From Baylisascaris procyonis (taxonomy: Eukaryota; Nematoda; Chromadorea; Rhabditida; Ascarididae): 64,000 nucleotides of DNA. The DNA lies in contig JAZARR010000154.1 in NCBI GenBank assembly GCA_037389465.1, positions 4,898,001 to 4,962,000 on the forward strand. The letters are read 5' to 3'. Positions 23,521 through 35,500 of this stretch are shown here, piece after piece (position 1 is the first letter of the stretch; each line of letters opens with the position of its first letter). Made by a program: the position numbers and the translations under genes. Under the pieces are notes generated by a model, which ran no database searches, had not been told where the DNA came from, and worked only from the letters and a program-made list of their open reading frames with translations.

Positions 23521-26500
23521 GTGACCATACAAAACTGGATTTGCTAGGTCATGGTAGACTTGGTAGGTCATGACCATAGCAAAACTGGACTTGATAGATC
23601 ATGATAGACTTGGTGAGTCATGACCATGGTAAAACTGGACTTGGTAGGTCATGACCATGGCGGAATTGGACTTGGTAGGCCATGGTAGACTTGGTAGGTC
23701 ATGACCATAGCGAAATTGGACTTGGTAGGTCATGGTAGACTTGGTAGGTCATGACCATAGCGAAATTGGACTTGGTAGACTTGGTAGGTCATGACCATAG
23801 CGAAATTGGACTTGGTAGGTCATGGTAGACTTGGTAGGTCATGACCATAGCGAAATTGGACTTGGTAGGTCATGGTAGACTTGGTAGGTCATGACCATAG
23901 CGAAATTGGACTTGGTAGGTCATGGTAGACTTGGTAGGTCATGACCATAGCGAAATTGGACTTGATAGGTCATGATAGACTTGGTGAGTCATGACCATGG
24001 TAAAACTGGACTTGGTAGGTCATGACCATGGCGGAATTGGACTTGGTAGGCCATGGTAGACTTGGTAGGTCATGACCATAGCGAAATTGGACTTGGTAGG
24101 TGATGGTAGACTTGGTAGGTCATGACCATAGTAAAACTGGACTTGATAGATCATGATAGACTTGGTGAGTCATGACCATGGTAAAACTGGACTTGGTAGG
24201 TCATGACCATGGCGGAATTGGACTTGGTAGGCCATGGTAGACTTGGTAGGTCATGACCATAGCGAAATTGGACTTGGTAGGTGATGGTAGACTTGGTAGG
24301 TCATGACCATAGCGAAATTGGACTTGGTAGGTCATGGTAGACTTGGTAGGTCATGACCATAGCGAAATTGGACTTGGTAGACTTGGTAGGTCATGACCAT
24401 AGCGAAATTGGACTTGGTAGGTCATGGTAGACTTGGTAGGTCATGACCATAGCGAAATTGGACTTGGTAGGTCATGGTAGACTTGGTAGGTCATGACCAT
24501 AGCGAAATTGGACTTGGTAGGTCATGGTAGACTTGGTAGGTCATGACCATAGCGAAATTGGACTTGGTAGGTCATGGTAGACTTGGTAGGTCATGACCAT
24601 AGCGAAATTGGACTTGGTAGGTCATGGTAGACTTGGTAGGTCATGACCATAGCGAAACTGGACTTGATAGGTCATGATAGACTTGGTGAGTCATGACCAT
24701 GGTAAAACTGGACTTGGTAGGTCATGACCATGGCGGAATTGGACTTGGTAGACCATGGTAGACTTGGTAGGTCATGACCATAGCGAAATTGGACTTGGTA
24801 GGTCATGGTAGACTTGGTAGGTCATGACCATAGCGAAATTGGACTTGGTAGGTCATGGTAGACTTGGTAGGTCATGACCATAGCGAAATTGGACTTGGTA
24901 GGTCATGGTAGACTTGGTAGGTCATGACCATAGCGAAATTGGACTTGGTAGGTCATGGTAGACTTGGTAGGTCATGACCATAGCGAAATTGGACTTGGTA
25001 GGTCATGGTAGACTTGGTAGGTCATGACCATAGCGAAATTGGACTTGGTAGGTCATGGTAGACTTGGTAGGTCATGACCATAGCGAAACTGGACTTGATA
25101 GGTCATGATAGACTTGGTGAGTCATGACCATGGTAAAACTGGACTTGGTAGGTCATGACCATGGCGGAATTGGACTTGGTAGACCATGGTAGACTTGGTA
25201 GGTCATGACCATAGCGAAATTGGACTTGGTAGGTCATGGTAGACTTGGTAGGTCATGACCATAGCGAAATTGGACTTGGTAGACTTGGTAGGTCATGACC
25301 ATAGCGAAATTGGACTTGGTAGGTCATGGTAGACTTGGTAGGTCATGACCATAGCGAAATTGGACTTGGTAGGTCATGGTAGACTTGGTAGGTCATGACC
25401 ATAGCGAAATTGGACTTGGTAGGTCATGGTAGACTTGGTAGGTCATGACCATAGCGAAATTGGACTTGGTAGGTCATGGTAGACTTGGTAGGTCATGACC
25501 ATAGCGAAATTGGACTTGGTAGGTCATGGTAGACTTGGTAGGTCATGACCATAGCGAAACTGGACTTGATAGGTCATGATAGACTTGGTGAGTCATGACC
25601 ATGGTAAAACTGGACTTGGTAGGTCATGACCATGGCGGAATTGGACTTGGTAGACCATGGTAGACTTGGTAGGTCATGACCATAGCGAAATTGGACTTGG
25701 TAGGTCATGGTAGACTTGGTAGGTCATGACCATAGCGAAATTGGACTTGGTAGGTCATGGTAGACTTGGTAGGTCATGACCATAGCGAAATTGGACTTGG
25801 TAGGTCATGGTAGACTTGGTAGGTCATGACCATAGCGAAGTTGGACTTGGTAGGTCATGGTAGACTTGGTAGGTCATGACCATAGCGAAATTGGACTTGG
25901 TAGGTCATGGTAGACTTGGTAGGTCATGACCATAGCGAAATTGGACTTGGTAGGTCATGGTAGACTTGGTAGGTCATGACCATAGCGAAACTGGACTTGA
26001 TAGGTCATGATAGACTTGGTGAGTCATGACCATGGTAAAACTGGACTTGGTAGGTCATGACCATGGCGGAATTGGACTTGGTAGACCATGGTAGACTTGG
26101 TAGGTCATGACCATAGCGAAATTGGACTTGGTAGGTCATGGTAGACTTGGTAGGTCATGACCATAGCGAAATTGGACTTGGTAGGTCATGGTAGACTTGG
26201 TAGGTCATGACCATAGCGAAATTGGACTTGGTAGGTCATGGTAGACTTGGTAGGTCATGACCATAGTAAAACTGGACTTGATAGATCATGATAGACTTGG
26301 TGAGTCATGACCATGGTAAAACTGGACTTGGTAGGTCATGACCATGGCGGAATTGGACTTGGTAGGCCATGGTAGACTTGGTAGGTCATGACCATAGCGA
26401 AATTGGACTTGGTAGGTCATGGTAGACTTGGTAGGTCATGACCATAGCGAAATTGGACTTGGTAGGTCATGGTAGACTTGGTAGGTCATGACCATAGCGA

Positions 26501-26826
26501 AATTGGACTTGGTAGGTCATGGTAGACTTGGTAGGTCATGACCATGGCGGAATTGGACTTGGTAGGCCATGGTAGACTTGGTAGGTCATGACCATAGCGA
26601 AATTGGACTTGGTAGGTCATGGTAGACTTGGTAGGTCATGACCATAGCGAAATTGGACTTGGTAGGTCATGGTAGACTTGGTAGGTCATGACCATAGCAA
26701 AACTGGACTTGATAGGTCATGATAGACTTGGTGAGTCATGACCATGGTAAAACTGGACTTGGTAGGTCATGGTAGACTTGATAGGTCATGGCCGTAGCGA
26801 AATTGACTCGGTAGATCATGATAGGG
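23521..26826. repeat. Satellite array, 50-bp unit with about 431-bp higher-order period
   Basis: The basic unit is 50 bases: a 31-base part (GACTTGGTAGGTCATGACCA then TAGCGAAATTG) and a 19-base part (GACTTGGTAGGTCATGGTA) that share their first 16 bases. Occasional 40-base units lack GGTCATGGTA. A marker variant (CGAAACTGGACTTGATAGG) starts at about 24651, 25082, 25553 and 25984, spacing 431, 471 and 431. The longer interval contains one extra 40-base unit. Related variants occur at about 23580, 23950, 24130, 26270 and 26700. The array is a higher-order satellite, more than 3.3 kb and about 65 units. Fifty is not a multiple of three and stops are dense, so it is not coding. Each unit contains the perfect palindrome GGTCATGACC. 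Confidence 0.97.
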
Positions 26827-27687
26827 TGTAAATTATAGCTGACGAATTTCACTGTCGTAGTTTCCGTCGTTTGTGTGTTGATAGAATCAATATATATAAA
26901 CAACACATATGCACAGATATGATGTTACATTAATGCGCTCTTCATAATAAAAAAAAACCTGCAAAAAGCACTCAAAAAAGAAAGAAGCCATAATAAAGAG
27001 GCTGTCGATTTGAGGTTTGCGGTCGTATGAAAGGGGGATGCATGGCGGGATAGTGCTCACATTTAGGCGTTGTCTGTTGCCATCACATTGATCAATGATT
27101 TTTTGCTTCTTTGTGTTCGCGATGAGTACCCATCACTTGCACCTCCACATTTGTATTGTTGATGCAGCATTCATCCTCCTCCCCCCACATTATTCGTCAT
27201 ACTCCTTCTACTATGTTGTTCCCTATTCAATTACCTTAATTCGTGGATAGGATTACTTGGATAGGGGGAGGGGGGGGGGATTGCTTCGATGCTTTTGTGG
27301 ATGCTCATATAGAAAGATCTGTCGATTTTATTTGTGTTGATAATTTTGCCAAAATTCTATCGATGTCATTTCTTTTATCAGCTACATTCGTTATTCCGTT
27401 ATTCAATATTTTCCATAGTTTTGTGATGTAAAAGATTTTAAGTTTGATGTGATGAATGATGATTGATATTTGGTTACGTAAGACGAAGATGATGAGGCCC
27501 AATATAGACAAGGTGAACACTTTTTGCGAGTCACAGGACCCCCAGTGGTTTCTGAGTTGAAAGCACTGGACAGACAGACACGCAGACCTACAAACAGACA
27601 TATGCACAGACACACACAATATAACATAGTGGAAAGTGTGGCGCCAAACTTGGACAGGGCTTTCTCAGTCATAGTCGAGAAATTAAT

Positions 27688-27753
27688 GAGATGCCACCTT
27701 CATTAATTTTCCACAAATATTTCGTTTTGGGAAATTAATGAAGGTGGCATCTC
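27688..27753. ncRNA. Candidate hairpin RNA / inverted repeat with 22-bp perfect stem
   Basis: Positions 27688-27709 (GAGATGCCACCTTCATTAAT followed by TT) are the exact reverse complement of 27732-27753. The loop is about 22 bases. Two more base pairs are possible toward the loop (CC with GG), and pairing continues weakly outside the stem (GTCGA at 27674-27678 against TCGTC near 27761-27765). The size fits a microRNA-like precursor, but a perfect stem also fits a tiny inverted-repeat element. No known miRNA seed was recognised. Confidence 0.4.
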
Positions 27754-28108
27754 TTATCTGTCGTCTTTTCCGCTTAGCGAAAGTGTGATGTCAGTGATTG
27801 CGTTGATCAGCCCACATATTCATGAGGTGATCAAAATCAGCTGATATGAAGTATGTGTGTGCATGTTGCATTGCACAATCGATGGGTTTCTTTGATGAGC
27901 TCATCTTGCTTGTGTGCGAAATGATTTTCGTCATCATTTGAGCGTTTTGTTGAAAATGCTTTGCTCAGATATTTCCACCAATTTGTTATGCTTATAAATT
28001 CAATGGAGTCACATAAAAACTCCGGAGCTGTGTTCTTTCAACATTCCTCGTCCTTCTCCATAACTCCCCTCCATTACATTCCTTTTGTGACATCACTTTT
28101 TTCACATC

Positions 28109-28109
<1 letters not shown>

Positions 28110-28145
<36 letters not shown>

Positions 28146-28162
28146 TCTATTTATTTATTTAA
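28110..28162. repeat. (ATTT)n microsatellite
   Basis: Tandem TTTA/ATTT units with a single interruption (TTTTATCTA). Confidence 0.9.
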
Positions 28163-30124
28163 TTTCTTATCATCATTGAAACTTATCACGAAAATATTGT
28201 TTAAATGGGTAAAAGTTGATGAAATAGGTGAATTTCAATAAACGTCTATCGACCTTCAGATTTCTGCACGTTCTTTGTTATGATTTCCCCCATAAAACTT
28301 TCGCCGAATAAATGCTCTACGCTTCATAGACGTTAACATAGATAATCTTATCAGCGCAACACGATGATAGACCCGTTGCGTTGCAATCAATCATTGAGCA
28401 ACGAGTTTTATTTGTGTTAATATACGATACCACATTTCTTTAGTCTTCGATGTACAATTGTGAATTATTAATCCTCAAAATTTAATATGTCAAATGTATC
28501 ACATTTAATGGACTTGTTTAATGATTAACTATCAGTTGGGGAGGGGGATGGGGGGAAAGGAAGAGAAGTCTACAAATGTACTATCCGAGCTATGCAAATT
28601 CAGTATAGACTGAAATAACTTGAAATAAAATTTGCAAATAAACGATAGTTGGTGCATTCCGTAGGCATATGAAATATGGAATTCAAGTTTGTTGACCTAG
28701 AACGAACTGGATTGATCTGGAATGATCATCGTTTGGAATTTTCTTTTGTAAATTTCATTGTAAGTTATCGATGTATTGCTGTTACCAAGGAACAGCAGAC
28801 ATTATTGTTCATTATTCTCATGGTGGTATATAATTCAGGCTGATAAAATAGGCCTTAAGTTTATCGCCTCGCGAATAATTGTCGGATGATCTACTAGCCG
28901 ATTTGTGATTGTAACGACGAATATGGTATGAATAGTGCTGGCATAAGCATGCCTTGGAAGGCATTGTAGGACATCATTGACGCTTAGAGGCATTATGAAC
29001 ATTGAAAAATGGCGGTAATAAAACGGAGCTTTTCGGAGTTTATGACCTACCACTAGGAGGACCTTTATAAACCAGTCAATACTGAAATAATTAGAAAGCT
29101 ATTTTTTAATAGTTTTAAGTTGTTGGTATCATGTTTTTGTCAGAAATCTTTGACGAATGTCTTTGAAACGTTTTTTTTTTTTGATTGTTCAGAAACGTCT
29201 GCTTATCGCCCATAAATCATAGAGAGACTGACGTGATATTTCGTTGTGTTTCCTTTGTAGCCACTTACTCATGGCGCAAATGTCGAATAGTGTCAAAGTT
29301 CAAATAGGGTTCATCTGATGAACCATTGTGACATAGCACAATGGTTCTGTGGTTAGCGTGGGCGTGATTCACATGTTGTGTAGGTGGCGGATGTGTCGAT
29401 GTCGTCGTCGGTAAACACTAACTGAGTGGATGGGTTTTTGCTTATTCTCTCATCAATAACATCTTCCGTTCACATAGACGATGCGACAAGCCAGGTGAGT
29501 TCGGCCCACCTGAGAGGAGGAAACGCTGCCAAATCAATAATTTAGCTGCTATTGCGCGAGACCGGCATATGATTTTCATTGCTGCTCAGTAACGCTCGTT
29601 TCGTTTCGATGATTAGGTGGCGTTGTCGTCTTACCTTTGGTCACTAATCGTTGCTTATATAGCTTGCTGCATATTATCTTGCATCATCGATTTTGAAGTT
29701 TTTAATATTATCGCAAATGTTTATTACGTGCGAATATTTCAAGCATAAAAGTAATGACTCTGAGGAGTTTTGATTTTTACGAAGAAGGTAGTAACCAAGA
29801 TGGAGGAGTTTCCGATTTCGATTATTTTAATTTACGAATGATGTATCAGAGGAAAAAAGAATTTTTTTTAATGGCAGTGATCTAAAATTCACAAAAATTT
29901 CTTCATTCAGATCGTATGATTCTTGAAAGTGTCTGAAAAAAGCAAACCTATTATTTCCTCTTTCTTTTATGATTACTGATGACTTCTAGGATATAAACAA
30001 ATTTTTTTGCAACAAATCAAGAAACGAGATAGGGGTGGGGGGGGGGGGAGGAAACGCACATGCCGTGCCAATTGGCCAACTGCTGTGGGAAACTTCTTCA
30101 CTTGTTCTGGTAGTACATGAAGTG

Positions 30125-30126
<2 letters not shown>

Positions 30127-30165
<39 letters not shown>
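30127..30165. repeat. (TA)n microsatellite
   Basis: About 38 bases of AT dinucleotide, followed by GTATATG and a TTTATTTATTTAAATGAACA tract. That tract looks like the reversed A-rich tail of a non-LTR element, which is inference only. Confidence 0.92.
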
Positions 30166-30166
<1 letters not shown>

Positions 30167-32431
30167 GTATATGTTTATTTATTTAAATGAACACATCGGA
30201 GATCCTCTAGTAGAGCCTCACAGTGATAGCTGTAATTAGATGTGAAAACTCAAATGAACCAAACAAACGTTTGTGACTGTGTCGCTTTGCCATTTTCATG
30301 CTGCTGTTCGCTTTTACTGTTTATATCATTTTTTCCTTGTCTTATGCTTGCGAAGCACAGAGTTTTTTGGCTCAGCAATGTATATATGTTTGGGTCTCTC
30401 AGGTTACACTTTTAAGCCATAAAGGTTGTTTCAAATGAAATTGATTTATTCCACTAAAACTCTATGCTTAAAGATGCCTCGGATTATGTTGCCAATGTTT
30501 GCATATTCACTCACCAATGATTTTTACGGCTCAGAGATTGTATGCCAAATCGATTACGTGTGAAAACATATTTTTGGCGTTTTTTTTTTCATTACAAGGC
30601 ATTATATATTCGAACAGCCGGTTGATCTAATGGACTGATATGCAAAAGCGCTTATCGCATCGCTCTTGTTGACAAGCTTTTCCTTTTGCCTATCTGTTCA
30701 TCTTTTGGGAGAAATTGCGCTTTTTTTAGGGAAATTTTAATAATATCCGGTGGGAAAGGATTTTATTCATTCATTCGCAATGAAAATGTCAGGATTTTGA
30801 GCAAAATAGTGAATGAAACCTTGTCATTAGCATGTAGATGAAAATATTTGATGCCCATCTTAATGGAAAATTTATAAGTTTTGATGCACTTTGTTATCAT
30901 TAGTCGTTCATTTTGCTACTATTCTGTGTATTGGAGGAGGGGGGAGGTGGGGAAGGGGAAGAGGTCAAACCCCCACACCCAATAGCTCTTCCATTTATTA
31001 ATTTAATAATCCTTTAAACTATCCCTCTGAACAGTCTCCTCAAATATAACGAATCAAAATGCAGAAAATGATCTTCCATGCAATCATCAAACAATGCAGA
31101 GATTTCACTCATCTTTCCTCTAGTATCATTTTTTTATTTCCCATTATTATCTCTTCCATTTAATCAATAATCATTCCATGCTATTTTTCGATTCAAAATA
31201 AATATTTTACATTAAGAGTCGAAGAAATTTTTCTTACAGATTTTTACGAAAAAAAAAAATTGCGAAAACAATTTCCCATTCGATTTCCCGATCGGAATCG
31301 ATTAATCGATCCCGCAATCACATAATTAAGGAAATGGTGCTGAATAAAATTAAAGCAACGATAATATTTTTAGATGTATTCATTGCAGCATCTTTCAGAG
31401 TTCATCGATAGAAATGCATAAATATTGTCCGCCTCTCGAACACTTATTTTTCGATAGCTTTTTCTTATACATCGTTATAAATGCGGCAATGATATTGCCT
31501 TCAAGGCATTAAAAAAATACTTTGATTCTATTTGTTTCGTTGAATAGTCGTGTAGGTAATTAGGTGGCTAAAGTTTTCACCTTAGTAAAATTATGTTTCA
31601 TTGAATAAACGCTAATCTTTAATTTTTATTCCTTTTTCTGCTGTTCACATTGTGGCAATTTGCGATGTCATTGGGGAAATATGGGGAAATATGTCTAAGC
31701 ATTTGTGCAATGTTCAGCCCAATTTGCTAGGTGTCGATAACTAATCACCTATTAAATAATGTTTGATTAAGCGTCATTCTCAAAAGCCGTCTGTTGGCTA
31801 TTGGTCAAATAATAAAAAATTGCCTTATCAACCATCAATACCCCTACAAACATTACGCATTGGAACATAATTTTATGCGGATAAAGAGTATAGATGGTCG
31901 GGATATTGAGGTAACGCAGATTATGCATAGTACAAATCGATGGCTGTAATCCATAAAAATACTTTTTATTTTGTTGAATAACACAAAAATGACTCACTAA
32001 TTCTATCATATTGCTATATAAGTAACAATATGAATATATACATATTCAAATGCGAATATTTATTTGCACATTCAACAAAATATATATTTTATGCATGAAT
32101 TTTATGCTATTTTTTGCAGTGTTATTTCTCGATCTTATTGTATTGTTGTTATAAATTTTGTCTAGTTAATCGCTTCGATCCATTTGTGAAGTTTCGACTC
32201 TCGTATTTGATTGAGCCAAGAAATTTGCATATATTTTGCACTAGCCCAATTTGAAAATATAATCAAACATTTTCTGATATTGTTTAGCAAGTGTTGATCG
32301 CTATCAACGTTTTTATCACATCAGAAAAAAAGCAATTGTTTTGTATATTTATTTTGAATATAATATGCTAAGTCGATTCGTTCGTTCCACATAGGGAACT
32401 TCGCGTATAACAGTTAACTATAGTTTTTTGC

Positions 32432-32440
32432 AGAAGGTGA
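32432..32440 (+). promoter_or_regulatory. Probable trans-splice acceptor in front of par-3
   Basis: TTTTTTGCAG ends with AG at 32432-32433, eight bases upstream of the ATG at 32441. A strong acceptor this close to the start codon is typical of spliced-leader addition in nematodes. There is no obvious upstream donor close by. Confidence 0.6.
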
Positions 32441-32563
32441 ATGAAAACAAAGGCAACGGTACATTTTGGAGGGGTACGTGTTGTGGTACCATGCTATACA
32501 AACATGCGAGTTTTTGATTTAATTGATGCCGCTGTTCTCAGATATAAAAGAGCAATTGGAAAG
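32441..32563 (+). CDS. par-3: par-3 exon 1: first half of CR1 (N-terminal oligomerisation domain)
   Basis: 41 codons beginning MKTKATVHFGGVRVVVPCYT and continuing MRVFDLIDAAVLRYKRAIGK. This is the conserved start of the PAR-3 N-terminal domain, a PB1-like fold that self-associates head to tail and drives cortical clustering. Ends phase 0 at AAG|GTATGC. Confidence 0.93.
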
Positions 32564-35500
32564 GTATGCCTTTATGGTTTTATTTTTCTTTTAGATTTTT
32601 AAATTTTGAAGAAAAATTCAAATTACTGTTTTTATATAAAAATTGTTCTAATCACTTATAATTTCCCAGATTTCTAGTGTTCATTTTCCATGAAATTCAG
32701 CTAAACATTTTCTAAAGCGAAAAAAAAAGCAGTCGGCTATAAGTTTATTATAAAAGAAACAACGGAACTATAGGCGAAATGATTTTTTTCATTGAGTGTT
32801 TCATTTCGTTTACGGTCAAATTAGATTACTGTCTCAAAATATGATACTGTAATATAATAGAAATATAAAACTGCTTATTAATGCAAAGTTCGCATTTTGT
32901 TGATATATCAGTGATGCATCTTCATATTCTTTTTCCTCTTTATCTATTTTTATTCATTGATATTTTCCATTATTGCCCTCTTTCTTGTGTCTTTTCACCT
33001 CTTTATCTCCATTGGTTAATCTGCCTACTACCTTGTTACCTGTCCTTTTTGGGAGAGAGAGAAAATATTTCCTATTCAAATGACCATTTTTCACCATATT
33101 TCAAACTAATCTTCTAATTGTGTTGATACAGTATTTCAAAATTGGGTTGTTTTGTTTTTTGTGACCACTGGCTACTTGTGGTCACTATATCACTTGATTT
33201 CGCAATTTGTGGTCACTGTATCATTTGATTTAATCTGCAGAAGAATCGCTTATTATCCTTTATTTAAAAACTACGTCGAACCTACAGATTTGATATTTGT
33301 AATTATGAGATATCAGCATATGATCGTTGAATGAACATTCGGTAATTTTTTCTAACAAAAATCTAATTTTCAATATAAATCTATTTAAATATTCATCAAA
33401 AATTCTAACAAATTCCCACAGAAATGTTCCCCAATTTTTTTGCTTTTCTTTGCTGTCTTCAAGTAATATTTCCTCAAAATGGCGTTTTTTATAAATAAAA
33501 AAAAAATGAATTTTTAAAATTTCTTTCTACTCGCTCATTTTCAAAGTCTTTCAGTGAGGGTTTTAATGTGTTATAAGCATATTTAATCAATCACTTTCAC
33601 TTTTTTTCTTCATTTATTTATGATTTCTTCGATGATCGAATTCGATTGGGGCAAGAAAAATGCTTATCGTATTTCATTGCCAAATATTTCATGGCGAATA
33701 TTTGTTTTCACTAATACGAAATTTGGAGCCATTCAAAAATTGAAATCGCATTAGCTAGAAAGGTTAGCTCAAATTGGCGACGAATTAGCAGCAAGTAATG
33801 ATAGGTTTTACCTGGGATATTTTAATGATACAGGTGATTTCTAGTCTATTTTGGTTATTTTATTGACAGTAATTTGTCACTGTTCAATGGGATCATTGCA
33901 GTAAATTTCTATTACCATGTTACTAATCTTAATTTTGATCACTTTTAATCAGGTGAATGAACATTAATGCTGATAGTATTATTTCTTCATCAATAGTTTA
34001 TAATATTTGAATAGTAATATTTGATATGAGTGATGAATTGATTATATGTGTGCAGCAGATGCGTATTATGACTGCAGTCGTGCATAATCAGTGAACGTTG
34101 CATAAACGCAGACCGTAGAATATAAAATATTTGCTAGGAATATATTATCTAGGGTATTTCATGCTCTCACATCAATAGTTTCGCGTCCTTTAAATCGCTA
34201 TCTAAATCCCGTCTATTAGGCATTCTTTCAATCTACTATAATTTGAAGTGGAAAAGCAGAAGTTTTATTTTTAGTAACCTTTAATTCAAGTTTCATTCAA
34301 CTCGACCTATCTCAACTTGATCAAAGATCATTCGAAAAACCAAAACAGACTTATTACCGAGGCTTTGAAATGCTAGAAGTATTGTGATTGCAATGCAGAG
34401 ATTTCGTACTAATGACACTTCTTATGGGAACGTTGGGAACGTTGAGGCAATGTCATATTGAAAAATTTTCTTAATTATAATCTTTTTATTCATGAATATT
34501 CTTTAATGATGATATCCTTACTGTCTTTATAAAATAGCATCAAGCAAATCATTAGCCGATAGGTGATATGCGAACTCGTAATTCCTCTTTAATTTCGAGA
34601 AAAGGAAGTTTCTGATACCTTTGCGAACATCTGATAGGAAGTAGATCGAAAACCGAATAAATCAATGACAGGTTAACGGATGATATGCAGTAATAAATAT
34701 GCAAATGTAATTTTATATGTATGCAAATGTAATAAATATGTAAATGTAATTTTTGTTCACTCACCGGTAGTATTTGGATAATTTGAAGTTTATTTGAATT
34801 TAAGCTAAAAGCAACATTCGAACGGTTCCTTTATAAATATAAAATTTTGCAGTCTTTTCTTGTCGTCCATTCTTTAAAGCAAAAGAATTTCGATCGACCA
34901 TACGCACCGCTATGATCATAGCCCATACATAGCCGATGGGTGCATCTCATTGATCAAAGATCAAAACACGAACATGCCCAAAATTTTATCGATTATTTAC
35001 ATTTGCATATTTCATTAGTGATAATTATTGATACTTCTTCAATCCTACTGCCTGATGAATGGAGATCATCATTAAACCTCTTTTTTTTTACTAATTCCAG
35101 GCAAAATTTTTTTTTTGGATCTATAATAAAGGCATAACAATGAATTCATACTTCTTGCATTATTTTATTCGTGATTTGCAATGTATCATTGAATTACTGA
35201 AAATAGTATGAGACTTATCGCCATATGTAAGAGGCGATTGCCTCATTCGATAAAGGTGAATGCAGGTGGAAATTGATGCCCTAGTGAGGTGAGCATCACT
35301 AAACAAGGGGGAGTGCCGAGGGAACGGCTCCCATTTCCGAGGGTAATATTGAAAGAAGAGACGAGAGAGAAGTATAAACGAATAGGATGTCATCGACGGC
35401 AGCAGCACTATGCGACGAGTGTGATTATTGTGCGCACATTTTGGTGTTGGGTTGTGCTCATAAAGGTATGTTGAGTAGTGTTTTGCGCACCTGACTTCGT

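Larger units (their letters stand above)
26827..32440. other. Intergenic region upstream of par-3
   Basis: No coding gene is supported. It contains a strong hairpin at 27688-27753, an (ATTT)n run at about 28110-28162 and a less AT-rich stretch at about 29280-29660 with a perfect donor-like CCAG|GTGAGT at 29494. It also contains a (TA)n microsatellite at 30127-30165 followed by TTTATTTATTTAAATG. The last kilobases before 32441 presumably hold the par-3 promoter or outron, but no core promoter motif is identifiable. Confidence 0.55.

Noticed and set aside
23521..26826. CRISPR-like regular repeat array
   Set aside because: Units are contiguous with no unique spacers, and the surrounding genes have spliced introns, so it is a eukaryotic satellite.
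29320..29400. tRNA-like segment (TAGCACAATGG resembling an A box)
   Set aside because: No matching B box and no cloverleaf could be drawn.
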